Assembly: GCA_903834925.1 (NCBI GenBank)
Contig: CAILLA010000165.1
Location: 1-38,002 of the forward strand
Source of the DNA: an uncultured Schlesneria sp.
Lineage (GTDB): Bacteria; Planctomycetota; Planctomycetia; Planctomycetales; Planctomycetaceae
DNA: 38,002 nt
Reading direction: 5' to 3'
Shown in pieces: positions 30,249 to 38,002 of this stretch. Position 1 is the first letter of the stretch, and each line of letters begins with the position of its first letter. The notes under the pieces were generated by a model. The model did not search any database. It was not told the DNA's origin and was given only the letters and a program-made list of their open reading frames with translations. The position numbers and the translations under genes are program-made.

Positions 30249-30282
30249 CAGTAGGCCTGGCCGGAGTTGAACCGTCGTCTGG
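30249..30282. other. attR: right junction of the element
   Basis: The element-side arm CAGTAGG (30249-30255), core TTGAACC (30267-30273) and array-side arm CGTCTGG (30276-30282) lie in order. On the - strand the array side ends in GACGG, which pairs perfectly with CCGTC at the left junction to form one T stem around TTCAAGT. The element side supplies CCTACTG/CAGTAGG symmetry with the left end. Confidence 0.7.
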
Positions 30283-30295
30283 CCGCGCCTTTGGC

Positions 30296-30380
30296 GAGAA
30301 AGTAGTTTTGAGAGAGTAGAAAGTAGACGGATGGAAACTCTGTTCTTCTCTACTTTCTACTCACTCAAAACTACTTTCTC
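30296..30380. repeat. Spacer inverted repeat, AGAAAGTAG-type, copy B
   Basis: The 32-bp arms at 30296-30327 and 30349-30380 match at 31 of 32 positions around a 21-base loop. The arms contain the GAAAGTAG words seen in copy A (17859-17943). It separates the broken attB tRNA from tRNA-Lys. Confidence 0.8.
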
Positions 30381-30396
30381 TGCGGCTAAGCCGCAG

Positions 30397-30468
30397 TGGG
30401 GTCGGGGGGATTCGAACCCCCTCCGGGCAGATTAAAAGTCTGCTGTGCTGCCTTTACACCACGACCCC
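30397..30468 (-). tRNA. tRNA-Lys (TTT)
   Basis: This is a 72-nt canonical cloverleaf: acceptor GGGGTCG/CGACCCC, D stem GTGT/GCAC, anticodon stem GCAGA/TCTGC with loop CTTTTAA, T stem GGGGG/CCCCC with loop TTCGAAT, discriminator A. It belongs to the same leftward array, now separated from the main part by the integrated element. Confidence 0.94.
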
Positions 30469-30529
30469 GGATGAGGACGTCGATGCGTTTGTCTGACCGG
30501 TCTTGTTCCATATTTTTCTACTCGTTGAA

Positions 30530-30600
30530 TCGCTTGGGGTGGAGTTGAACCACCGCTGTCGCCTTATCAGAACGAAGTGCTGCCGTTACACCACCAAGCG
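30530..30600 (-). tRNA. tRNA-Ile (GAT)
   Basis: The gene is 71 nt: acceptor CGCTTGG/CCAAGCG, D stem GTGT/GCAC (same D arm as tRNA-Lys), anticodon stem TCGTT/GGCGA with loop CTGATAA, variable CAGC, T stem GGTGG/CCACC with loop TTCAACT, discriminator A. It is the first gene of the array, just inside a terminator. Confidence 0.88.
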
Positions 30601-30642
30601 AAAAAACAAAAAGCCCGGTGTCACTTGTGTGACACCGGGCTT
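30601..30642 (-). terminator. Rho-independent terminator at the upstream edge of the tRNA array
   Basis: A perfect 14-bp stem AAGCCCGGTGTCAC/GTGACACCGGGCTT with a 4-base loop is followed on the - strand by TTTTTGTTTTTT, right up to the 5' end of tRNA-Ile. It should stop leftward transcription entering from the right. The array promoter would then have to lie within the T-tract or be absent, which is odd. Confidence 0.85.
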
Positions 30643-31948
30643 ATGAGAGCTTGCGGGGGCTTAGGGCCGATGTCACGAGCGCAGGGGATACGTGGATTCT
30701 TCGCTTGGCAAACCTGTATTCCCAGAACTACGGGCAAAATGTTGCCGAATTTGGGGGCGCACGGGTTTTGTTGCGAATTGCTTTGCCGGTAACGCAAACC
30801 ATTTCGTATCGCTCTGTCTGCAATCGGATATCAGCCGTGAAAACATCATAATCCGCAAGACCTGTGAAGTTGTTTCTTCCTGAAACTGTTGGTCGACGAC
30901 GATGACCAACATCGCCGTCGCCAATGAGACACGCGACCGCTGAAAAAAGTTCGCAGGAACAATCAAATAAGCCATGAGAATTTTGGAAACGGAAAGTCTT
31001 GCGAAAAGTATGGATTCGGAATCATATTTAAAGCCGCCGGGAACACGGCTTTTTTGCCCACAAAATGCAGAATAAGTTGCATGATGGAAAGATATGCGAG
31101 TTACATGATTTTGCCTACTTTGGTTCGTCCTGTTATTCACTCTGAAAAACGTGCTCGCGATGGAATGCCAGCGAGATCGGACCGGGAGCGAATCGAGCGG
31201 GCAGGTTGAGGCAACGGTCGGTGGAATAAACAGTTCTCGGTCGCCTCGAATGGGGCTTTTCTCTTTCATTTGGTTCGTATTCAGGGGCAGAAGCCGCCCT
31301 TATCGCTATTCGGTCGCCACGATGTGGCTTAACAATCGACTCGCGTTTTTCATTCTGTTCTCAAATCGATTTCCTGAGCACCTTCCAAACGTTAAGAAAG
31401 TATCTCCCTTCTTCTATTGACGCACTGCAATAACTCTTGTAGTTTTATGTCGCTTTTTGTGATTGTGTGCCAGTGGTGACGGGTCGCGTCGAAGAATCCA
31501 GGGGGGGCGAAGCGCCGAGAGAGTTGTTGTGAAGGTTGACGGTAGAAAGATCAGGGCACGATTTCGTTTTTGAGACTGATCTACTTACCACTTTCTTCTC
31601 ATCTACTTTCTGGCCGTTTCGGCCCGGCTCGCCTGGAATTTTGAAAATCAAAACCTGACGACGATAATTGATCTTTGACATCTTGGAATGAAATTTCATT
31701 CGGATCGCTCCGGCGTCGGCTTGGGGCGCTGCGCGATCCGTGGCGGTTCGTCGTTTGCCTTGGATGGGTGGAGGGCGAAGGGTAGTTGGTGGCAGGTGGA
31801 AAATTCAACAAGAATCCAAGGATTAACATCCTTGGCTCGCCTGGGGGCCGAAGCGGCAGAAAGTCGTTTTGAAAGAGTTGAGAGTAGACAATTTAAGAAG
31901 AGTCCGAGTGTTTACGGTGCCCCGATCAACAGGGAGGAACGATCGGAT

Positions 31949-32072
31949 TCGAACTCGATCGAACTGCGTCGAACTTGATCGAACTCGAACACCCCCAAAA
32001 AAAACGGGAAAGAATTGAGAAACCCCTATAAAATACGAGGAATGGTCGAAGTCGATCGAACTTGATCGAACT
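31949..32072. repeat. TCGAACT repeats with exact 10-bp period
   Basis: TCGAACT starts at 31949, 31959, 31969 and 31979 (a degenerate copy follows at 31985), and again at 32056 and 32066 with TCGAAGT at 32046. Both groups keep a 10-bp step, about one helical turn. This may be a binding array or a tandem repeat split by 60 bp. Confidence 0.7.
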
Positions 32073-32201
32073 TTGACACCCATTTTTGCGACGGGCGATG
32101 ACAGTAGAACGGAAGGAAAGATTCTTGAACAGAAGGTAACGAAAGGAATAAAACGATCAAGTTGGCCAACTTCAAGTCTTCAAAAAGCCTGTAAAAAAGG
32201 G

Positions 32202-32237
32202 AACTTGGCCAACTTTGCCAACTTGGTCAACTTTTGT
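32202..32237. repeat. Four tandem 9-bp repeats (AACTTGGCC-like)
   Basis: The four units are AACTTGGCC, AACTTTGCC, AACTTGGTC and AACTTTTGT in direct succession. An isolated AGTTGGCCAACTT palindrome lies 40 bp upstream (about 32160). It is located 110 bp before the PQQ-propeller gene. Confidence 0.65.
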
Positions 32238-32347
32238 TCGAGATTTGAGATCAGCGTGATCGACTTGGTTGCTCGATTGGTCGTGACTTGCGACGATTGT
32301 GGGTGTGCAAACACTTCCGCCATATGTCGCCAGGGCAGGATGCTTTT

Positions 32348-33654
32348 ATGAACATTCATGTCGATTTTTTTCACAGTTCAATCCATCGTATTCAACGGTG
32401 TCAGTTCCTGTCGGCCTACGCCTTGTTCGTGTTGGTAAACAGTTTGTGCCTGGCTCAACCAGCGAACGACAAACATGACTGGCCTCAATTCTTAGGCCCG
32501 AATCGAAATGGAATTTCTCAAGAAACTGGCTTAATTGATCGATGGCCAGCCAGTGGTCCTAAAGAGGTCTGGCGTGTTGCTGGCGGAGTTGGAATGTCCG
32601 GGCTCGTGATCAGCCGAGGGCGGCTTGTGACGCTCGTGCAGAAGGGTGGCGAGCAACAACTTGTGTCGCTCAATGCACTGACTGGAAAAACCGTCTGGGA
32701 ACAACCCCTGGCACCCGAATACCAAAACGGAATGGGGAACGGACCACGGGCGACTCCTGCCATCTCGGGCGATCTGATCTTTTCGTATACCGGCGAGGGA
32801 ATTCTCACAGCGGTCAACTTTGCGACGGGGAAGATCATCTCTGGTCTCACAACGTTGTGGAAGAGCTTGGCGGTCAGGTGGCCGATTATGGGATGGCGAG
32901 TTCGCCATTGGTCATCGATAACCGTGTGCATGTCACCGTCGGCGCTCCTAATGCCACGGTTGCGGCGTTCGAGGCCACGACCGGCAAACTGGTCTGGAAA
33001 GCGGGTGAAGATCCAGCAGGATATTCTTCACCGACTCTGCTAAATGTTGGTGGACGGTCGCAGCTTGTCGTCTACTCAGGGGCGTCGGTCCTTGGCATGA
33101 GCCCGGAAAACGGTGCACTCCTCTGGAGTTATCCGTACGAGACAAATTTTGATTGCAATATCGTCACGCCGTTGGCCGTAAAGGATCAGGTGTTTATTTC
33201 ATCGGGAGAAAACCACGGCAGCGTGTTATTGTCGCTCAAGCCGAAAGGGAACAAATTTGAAGTCGGCGAAGTCTGGAAGTCACACGGATCGAAGAGTGTC
33301 CTGCGGAATGAATGGCAGACTTCGATTCTGCATGAGGGCTTCTTGTACGGGTTTGACAATGTCGGAGCGGCCGGTCCGGTGACTCATCTGACATGTGTCC
33401 ATGCGGCGACTGGTGAACGGGCCTGGCAGGAGCTGAGGTTTGGTAAAGGGAACCTGATCGCGGCAGATGGCAAACTTTTCATGACAACAATGAATGGCGA
33501 GTTCGTTGTCGCCAAAATCTCGAGCAAGGGCTATGAAGAAATCGGCCGTGCCGAAGTTTTGAAACAGACACGTCAGGCCCCTGCCCTTTCAAATGGCCTG
33601 ATCTACCTTCGGGACAACGATGAGATTATCTGTCTCGATGTCCGCAAGCCGTAA
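32348..33654 (+). pseudogene. Secreted PQQ-like beta-propeller protein, frameshifted
   Basis: The start MNIHVDFF is followed by a signal peptide (QFLSAYALFVLVNSLCLAQ) and WPQFLGPNRNGISQETGL, the usual opening of planctomycete PQQ-propeller proteins. The blades recur as LVSLNALTGKTVWEQ, AFEATTGKLVWKAGED, LGMSPENGALLWSYPYE. At 32839-32842 a CTCT sequence shifts the frame by two; with one CT the text reads ATGKIIWSHNVVEELGGQ without a break. Either the gene is newly broken or this is a sequence error. Propeller proteins of this kind are extracytoplasmic binding proteins, often beside oxidoreductases. Confidence 0.8.
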
Positions 33655-33699
33655 ATCAACACAGATTCTCAATTCGTTGTTTCATTCGGAGAGATACCG

Positions 33700-34727
33700 A
33701 TGCCCGAGCTCACGGTCGCAGTGCTGACAGATTCTGGCGGGGCACACCTGGATTCCTACCTTACCGGTCTCGCGTTATCGGATCAGGTTCGTTCCGTGGT
33801 GGTGGCCGATCCGAGTGGATTGAGTGAGGTTGCCGCAAAGAAAACGTTGGGGGCCAAGTTGACTCACTTTGAACGAGATCACGCAAAGGGACTCGTCAAT
33901 CAGCCAGGAATGGCATTGGTCACGCTGGAAGCACTCCACGCGCCTCCGGTGATTCAAATGGCACTCGAAGCAAACTGTCATGTGCTGGCGGAAAAGCCTT
34001 CGTGTGTGAAAGCCGAAGACTTTGAACCGCTCGTCCGTCTGGCCGATATGAAGCATCGATTTCTGATGCTGGCGTTTGCAAACCGGCTGCGCGGGACGGT
34101 CATTGCTGCGAGGAAGCTGATTCAATCGGGGCAGATCGGGCAGATCTACGGTTGCGAATTACATATTGTCGCCGATCAAACGCGGCTCAAGAATCCAACC
34201 TATCACAAATCGTGGTTCGCTGATCGTACACGTTCAGGGGGCGGGCACCTGATGTGGCTGGGGATTCACTGGATCGATCTGGTGATGCATCTGACTGATT
34301 CACAAATCGTCGGGTTGCGGGCTTCGCGGGGATCGTCGGTGGTCAACCGCTGAAGATTGAAGACTCGGCCGCGATGTCGTTGCGGTTTGATAATGGCAGC
34401 TTCGGCACGATGACCAGCGGGTACTACCTCGATCACGGCTACCATTCGCATATTAAGATTTGGGGATCGCACGGTTGGCTGCAACTGGAACCACACAGCG
34501 GTGAACCGTTGCAGTGGTACAGCACAAAAGAAATGCCTGCCCAAATCCGAAAGTACGACGGTCCCGCAGATGACACCAGCTATACGCCACTTGTGCAAGC
34601 TTGCGTCCGAGCGAGCATTGAGGCTGCTTCCCCGCCGTTAACGAGTGGCCAAAGCCTGCATGCTTTGAAAACGGTTTTTGCTTGTTACCGCGCTGCGGAG
34701 ACCGGCCAATCGCAGCGAGTGGAGTAA
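33700..34727 (+). pseudogene. Gfo/Idh/MocA-family oxidoreductase, frameshifted
   Basis: The N-terminal Rossmann half (LTVAVLTDSGGAHLDSYLTG; VTLEALHAPPVIQMALEANC, HVLAEKPSCVKAEDF with the EKP motif) runs in one frame. The C-terminal half (VGGQPLKIEDSAAMSLRFDN onward, HIKIWGSHGWLQLEPHSGEP) continues in another. The break lies at about 34311, where GGG in place of GGGG would explain the shift (restoring VGVAGFAGIVGGQ). Family members are NAD(P)-dependent sugar dehydrogenases. It begins 45 bp after the propeller gene, which also has one indel. Confidence 0.82.
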
Positions 34728-34851
34728 ACAGTCGATCAATTGGATCGATGCCACAATTGGTTTCAAAAATGGGGCTGATAAAAGTTAGCTCGTCTGATCT
34801 GGTTCATGAAACATCTTGAATTGTTTGGAACTGTGTCCAGAGACAATCGCA

Positions 34852-36843
34852 ATGACAAATCAATGCTTTCCCAACACTGTTCAGATCCTCGCCTTGTTCC
34901 TATTTGCTGTGGGGACTGCCGTTGTCTCGAATGGGGACGATTCCTTAGAAGAACTCGGGCCGGCAACTGATATCAGTTTCGCGGCACAGCTGGATGGTAC
35001 TGAGCAGCGTTATGTGATTCGCCTGCCAAAACACTTTGATATCAATCAACCGCACAGTCTGTTGATTGCTTTGCACGGCCACGGATCGGATCGTTGGCAG
35101 TTCATTAATGACGCTCGTGATGAATGTCGTGCAGCTCGTGATGCAGCGGCAAAGTATCAGTTGATTTACGTGTCACCGGACTATCGTGCAAAGACGTCAT
35201 GGATGGGGCCCGCCGCAGAGAGAGATCTGTTGCAGATTCTAGATGATCTTCACCAGCGGTTTCGGATTGAAAACGTGATCCTCTGCGGCGGATCGATGGG
35301 AGGAACATCAGCTCTTGCATTCGCAGCCATCCACCCGGAAACAATTGACGCCGTTGTTTCGATGAACGGAACGGCGAACCTGATTGAGTACACGGGTTTC
35401 ACCGAAGCAATCGCTGCGTCCTATGGTGGAACGAGATCAGAGCGCCCGGATGTTTACCGCACACGATCGGCTGAGTTGTTTCCTGAACGACTGACGATGC
35501 CAATAGGGTTAACAACTGGCGGACGCGATACGCTTGTTCCGTCCGACAGTACGTTACGACTGGTGGAATTGCTGAAAAAACGTGGGTCACGGGTTCGTTC
35601 GATTCACCGCCCTGAAGGAGGGCACGAAACCACTTATGCCGACGCGATGGATGCCCTGCAATTTGCTATCGAAAAGTCTCTTCAGAACAAAACGCCGCCG
35701 AAACCTCTTCTTTCCTTCAAAGACGTGCCGAGAACGATTGTTTGCCTCGGAGACAGCGTGACGGGAGTCTATTACCACACCGGCGGACAGCGGGCCTATC
35801 CCGAATTGCTCGAATTGGGATTGCGACAACTATTTCCAAATGCTGGTGCTAAAGTCATTAATGCGGGGATCAGCGGCCAGACTACGGTTGACGGCTTGGA
35901 ACGACTTGAACGAGATGTGCTCAGCAAACAACCAGACCTGGTTACAATCAGTTTTGGTTTAAACGATGTGACGCGAGTCGCTCCCGAAAAATTCCGTGAG
36001 AACTTGGAATTGTTGGCCAAACGTTGCCGTGAACGAAATTGCCAGGTCGTACTATGCGCACCGAACGCGGTGATCGACACGCCAAGCCGTCCAATTCAAA
36101 AACTCGTCGCCTATTGTGAGATCATCAGGGAGGTCGGTCGTGACCTGTCGGTCCCTGTCTGCGATCAATACCGGGCAGGAACACGCCTGCGTAGCCGTGC
36201 TCCCTGGACTTGGCGGCTAACGATGAGCGACGAAATTCATCCGAATCTGGATGGCCATAGGCGTATGGCAGAAGAGCTTTGCCTACGTATTGCTGCCAGG
36301 AGCGTATCCTTGGACGGGATCGATCCATCCCGTCCAGCATTGCGGCATATCAAATCCTTGATGCAACAAAAGCGTGCTGTCCGAGTCCTCGCTATGTCGC
36401 CGTATCACTCAATGGTCGAAGGGGCGTTGAAAGGTTTGAGTGAAGACGCAATCGTCGAGGTGACACCTTGGTCCGTCGAGGGAAAATCGATTGTCGCGTT
36501 AGAGAACGAAGCCAAGGCGATGGTGCGAGCTCTTAAACCAGATCTCGTTGTCATTGCGGTTCCAGGAGATGCCGCAGCTGAAACTGATGAACAGTTCGTC
36601 CACAGCTACTCATGGATCATGAACTGGTCATTGAGTTTCGGGCATCAAGAATGGGACTGCGTTGTTGTTGACCCCTCTGTTGCCGGGTCAAACAAAATCA
36701 GCAAGCACGATGAACTTTGCCGCAGACTGGTGCGAGCTCAAGGGCTGGAATTGATCACGCGACCGTCAGAGGACAATAGGGCACCATGGGAATTGCTGAA
36801 GGGTTGGTTTGTAAGGCAATCGAATGACGAGTCTGGAAAATAA
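34852..36843 (+). CDS. Secreted fusion of a PHB-depolymerase-like esterase and a GDSL/SGNH hydrolase
   Basis: From the ATG at 34852 the protein has 663 residues and a signal peptide (NTVQILALFLFAVGTAVVSN). Domain 1 (about 40-270) is an alpha/beta hydrolase with LHGHGSD, nucleophile CGGSMGG, acid GGRDTLVP and His in GGHETTY. Domain 2 (about 285-490) is SGNH: GDSVTG, NAGISGQ, FGLND and DEIHPNLDGH. A third alpha/beta region (about 505-655, VRVLAMSPYHSMVEGALKGL) lacks obvious catalytic motifs. Both esterase types probably act on polysaccharide esters outside the cell; that substrate is inference. Confidence 0.85.
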   Translation: MTNQCFPNTVQILALFLFAVGTAVVSNGDDSLEELGPATDISFAAQLDGTEQRYVIRLPKHFDINQPHSLLIALHGHGSDRWQFINDARDECRAARDAAAKYQLIYVSPDYRAKTSWMGPAAERDLLQILDDLHQRFRIENVILCGGSMGGTSALAFAAIHPETIDAVVSMNGTANLIEYTGFTEAIAASYGGTRSERPDVYRTRSAELFPERLTMPIGLTTGGRDTLVPSDSTLRLVELLKKRGSRVRSIHRPEGGHETTYADAMDALQFAIEKSLQNKTPPKPLLSFKDVPRTIVCLGDSVTGVYYHTGGQRAYPELLELGLRQLFPNAGAKVINAGISGQTTVDGLERLERDVLSKQPDLVTISFGLNDVTRVAPEKFRENLELLAKRCRERNCQVVLCAPNAVIDTPSRPIQKLVAYCEIIREVGRDLSVPVCDQYRAGTRLRSRAPWTWRLTMSDEIHPNLDGHRRMAEELCLRIAARSVSLDGIDPSRPALRHIKSLMQQKRAVRVLAMSPYHSMVEGALKGLSEDAIVEVTPWSVEGKSIVALENEAKAMVRALKPDLVVIAVPGDAAAETDEQFVHSYSWIMNWSLSFGHQEWDCVVVDPSVAGSNKISKHDELCRRLVRAQGLELITRPSEDNRAPWELLKGWFVRQSNDESGK

Positions 36844-36880
36844 AACTCGGGCCTGGTCGCAGCGGAATTCATCGCCTTTA

Positions 36881-37636
36881 TTACGAATCGGCTTCCAGCT
36901 CGGCCATAACAGATTCAGGGATGTTGAAGTTCGCCGTGACGCTTTGAACGTCGTCATGGTCTTCGAGGATTTCCATCAGCTTGAGGACCGCGCGAGCCGC
37001 TTCGAGATCAAGATCGACGGTGTTGGTGGCGATGCGCATGACTTCCGCTGTTTCCATCGGGATTTTTGCGGCTTCAATTGCGGACATCACTTCCTGGAAA
37101 GAGTCGGGAGTCGTCGTGACTTCGAACATCTCGCCGACTTGTTGTACGTCGGATGCTCCGGCTTCAAGAGCAATTTCGAAGAGCCGATCTTCCGTTACGG
37201 ATTTCGTCGGGATCTGAATGATTCCCTTGCGTTCGAACAGATACGCAACGCACCCGGTACTGCCAAGGTTTCCGCCGTTGACTTCGAAGATCTTACGAAT
37301 TTCACCTGCCGTCCGGTTTCGGTTTTCGGTCAGGATTTCGCAGAGAATCGCGACGCCGTACGGCCCGTAACCTTCGTACATGACCTCGTCGTAGGTTTCC
37401 GTTTCGAGCTCGCCGGTCCCTTTTTTTACCGCACGCTCAATTGTGTCGTTTGACATCGACGCTTTTCTGGCTCGGTCGATCGCATAACGTAATGCGAGAT
37501 TGGCGGCCGGGTCACCTCCGCCACGTCGCGCAGCAACAATGATGTACCGCGCCAACTTGCCAAACAACTTGCCTCGCTTTTTATCAACGAGGCCTTTTTT
37601 AAAGGCGATGTTCGCCCAGTGGGAATGTCCTGCCAT
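36881..37636 (-). CDS. YebC/PmpR-family regulator (TACO1 homologue)
   Basis: The 251-residue protein has the invariant start MAGHSHWANI, then KKGLVDKKRGKLFGKLAR and DRARKASMSNDTIERAVKKG. The middle motif YEGYGPYGVAILCEILTENR, NRTAGEIRKIFEVNGGNLGS and CVAYLFERKG are also present. Family proteins bind DNA as regulators or, as TACO1-like factors, relieve ribosome stalling. Length is normal. It converges with the hydrolase gene, leaving 37 bp without a clear terminator. Confidence 0.95.
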   Translation of the reverse strand: MAGHSHWANIAFKKGLVDKKRGKLFGKLARYIIVAARRGGGDPAANLALRYAIDRARKASMSNDTIERAVKKGTGELETETYDEVMYEGYGPYGVAILCEILTENRNRTAGEIRKIFEVNGGNLGSTGCVAYLFERKGIIQIPTKSVTEDRLFEIALEAGASDVQQVGEMFEVTTTPDSFQEVMSAIEAAKIPMETAEVMRIATNTVDLDLEAARAVLKLMEILEDHDDVQSVTANFNIPESVMAELEADS

Positions 37637-37764
37637 GTTCTCTGAATCAGAATCAAAGGGGGATTGAGCGTTAAAACAATGGATCGAGGAGATTAAAACC
37701 GAAGTGATCGATGATCTCTACTCAAGACTCAATTAATTCCTCGATCGTTTTCCGAATTCACCAG

Positions 37765-38002
37765 TCATGGCGATCCATTTTCTGCCGGCTTGGGATTGGG
37801 TGACGCCCCGTGTTGTTTCAGTTTTTCCCGGATTCGTTCGTTGAGCGCTTCGTCAGTCGGTTTCTCTTCTTCCGAATGTTGTAGCGCGGTCTTCCACGCC
37901 TCGATCGCTTTTTCCGTTTTCATTGCTTTCAACAGGACATCACCTAAATGGTCCCAAAGCGTCGCGTCTCCTCCGATGCTTTCCAGGGTTGCCCGTTCAA
38001 GG
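37765..38002 (-). CDS. TPR-repeat protein, C-terminal part (runs off the window)
   Basis: The open frame enters from the window edge and ends at 37765. It encodes LERATLESIGGDATLWDHLG, then DVLLKAMKTEKAIEAWKTAL, the form of the last repeat in tetratricopeptide proteins. A charged tail ends PKPAENGSP. TPR proteins are scaffolds, frequent and large in planctomycetes. It lies upstream of the YebC gene on the same strand, 128 bp apart. Confidence 0.7.
   Translation of the reverse strand, partial: LERATLESIGGDATLWDHLGDVLLKAMKTEKAIEAWKTALQHSEEEKPTDEALNERIREKLKQHGASPNPKPAENGSP

Larger units (their letters stand above)
18936..30273. mobile_element. 11.3-kb integrated element with large serine integrase and terminase genes
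   Basis: The element runs between two TTGAACC cores inside tRNA T arms. It carries an AAA/RepA-like ATPase, a zinc-ribbon protein, a secreted protein, a resolvase, a small/large terminase-like pair, two small proteins and a large serine recombinase at its right edge. No portal, capsid, tail, lysis or conjugation gene is seen, so it resembles a phage satellite or packaging-dependent island rather than a full prophage. Joining its two ends gives a 47-bp attP with CAGTAGG/CCTACTG arms. An IS5-type element is nested inside. Confidence 0.75.
30643..32347. other. 1.7-kb gene-poor region
   Basis: Open frames here are short and lack recognisable motifs or ribosome sites. The stretch holds a split relative of the spacer inverted repeats: TCTACTT ... 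CTACTTTCTGGCCG near 31589-31625, and CGGCAGAAAGTCG ... GAGAGTAGAC near 31853-31892. A direct GGCTCGCCTGG pair occurs at about 31626 and 31834. Two groups of periodic repeats are listed separately. I see no gene. Confidence 0.6.

Noticed and set aside
18936-30273. Complete prophage
   Set aside because: No portal, capsid, tail or lysis genes are visible; terminase and recombinases alone do not make a phage.
30673-31269. 198-codon open frame on the - strand
   Set aside because: There is no ribosome site, no recognisable motif and atypical composition; it also overlaps hairpin-rich non-coding sequence.
31949-32237. CRISPR-like array
   Set aside because: The repeats are 7-10 bp at 9-10 bp steps without unique spacers, and no cas genes lie nearby.

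Overview
The window reads as a chromosomal segment of a planctomycete. The evidence is a DUF1559-type pseudopilin-like protein with the [18 protein letters not shown] signature, a secreted CehA/McbA-type PHP metallohydrolase, a PQQ-propeller protein beside a Gfo/Idh/MocA oxidoreductase, a GDSL/alpha-beta hydrolase fusion, and dispersed hairpin repeats (GTGCCACTGC and 'GCTTCAGCCCGAG' types). The assignment to phylum is inference; nothing here fixes genus or species.

Left part (1-14.8 kb): a truncated DUF1559 gene and a gene remnant; a TetR-regulated export operon transcribed leftward (tetR, HlyD adaptor, DevC-type permease, DevA-type ATPase) preceded by a perfect 16-bp inverted-repeat operator; a cysteine-less redoxin-like protein overlapping a YheT-type hydrolase; the large PHP metallohydrolase; a two-gene restriction-modification-like unit (N6-adenine methylase with a translationally coupled PD-(D/E)XK-like protein); an ECF sigma factor overlapping a small membrane protein; then a non-coding stretch of hairpin repeats.

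Middle (15.5-30.6 kb): a long leftward tRNA array (Arg-GCG, His, Ser-GGA, Arg-TCT, Ser-GCT, Met-like, Asp, Leu-TAA, Val, Gln-like, Pro, Gly-like, one unassigned, then Lys and Ile at its right end). It also holds an HNH endonuclease gene and an unknown 266-residue gene. Several of its tRNAs are abnormal: extra hairpins sit inside the tRNA body, one tRNA has an insertion in its T loop, and a Leu anticodon sits on a short-variable-arm body. No CCA end is encoded, and long inverted repeats fill several spacers.

The array is split by an 11.3-kb integrated element (about 18936-30273). It encodes an AAA/RepA-like ATPase, a zinc-ribbon protein, a secreted protein, a small resolvase, a terminase-like pair, two small unknown proteins and a large serine integrase. 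No portal, capsid or tail gene is visible. Its ends share a 7-bp core (TTGAACC, the complement of the T-loop GGTTCAA). Joining the flanks across the core gives an inverted-repeat attB and a perfect T stem; joining the element ends gives an inverted-repeat attP. This is strong internal evidence for serine-integrase insertion into the T arm of an array tRNA. An IS5-type insertion sequence with CTAG target duplications has broken a small gene inside the element.

Right part (30.6-38 kb): a terminator bounding the array, a 1.7-kb gene-poor stretch with 9- and 10-bp periodic repeats, a PQQ-propeller gene and an oxidoreductase gene that each carry one small frameshifting indel, a secreted esterase-GDSL fusion, a YebC/PmpR regulator, and the end of a TPR protein running off the window.
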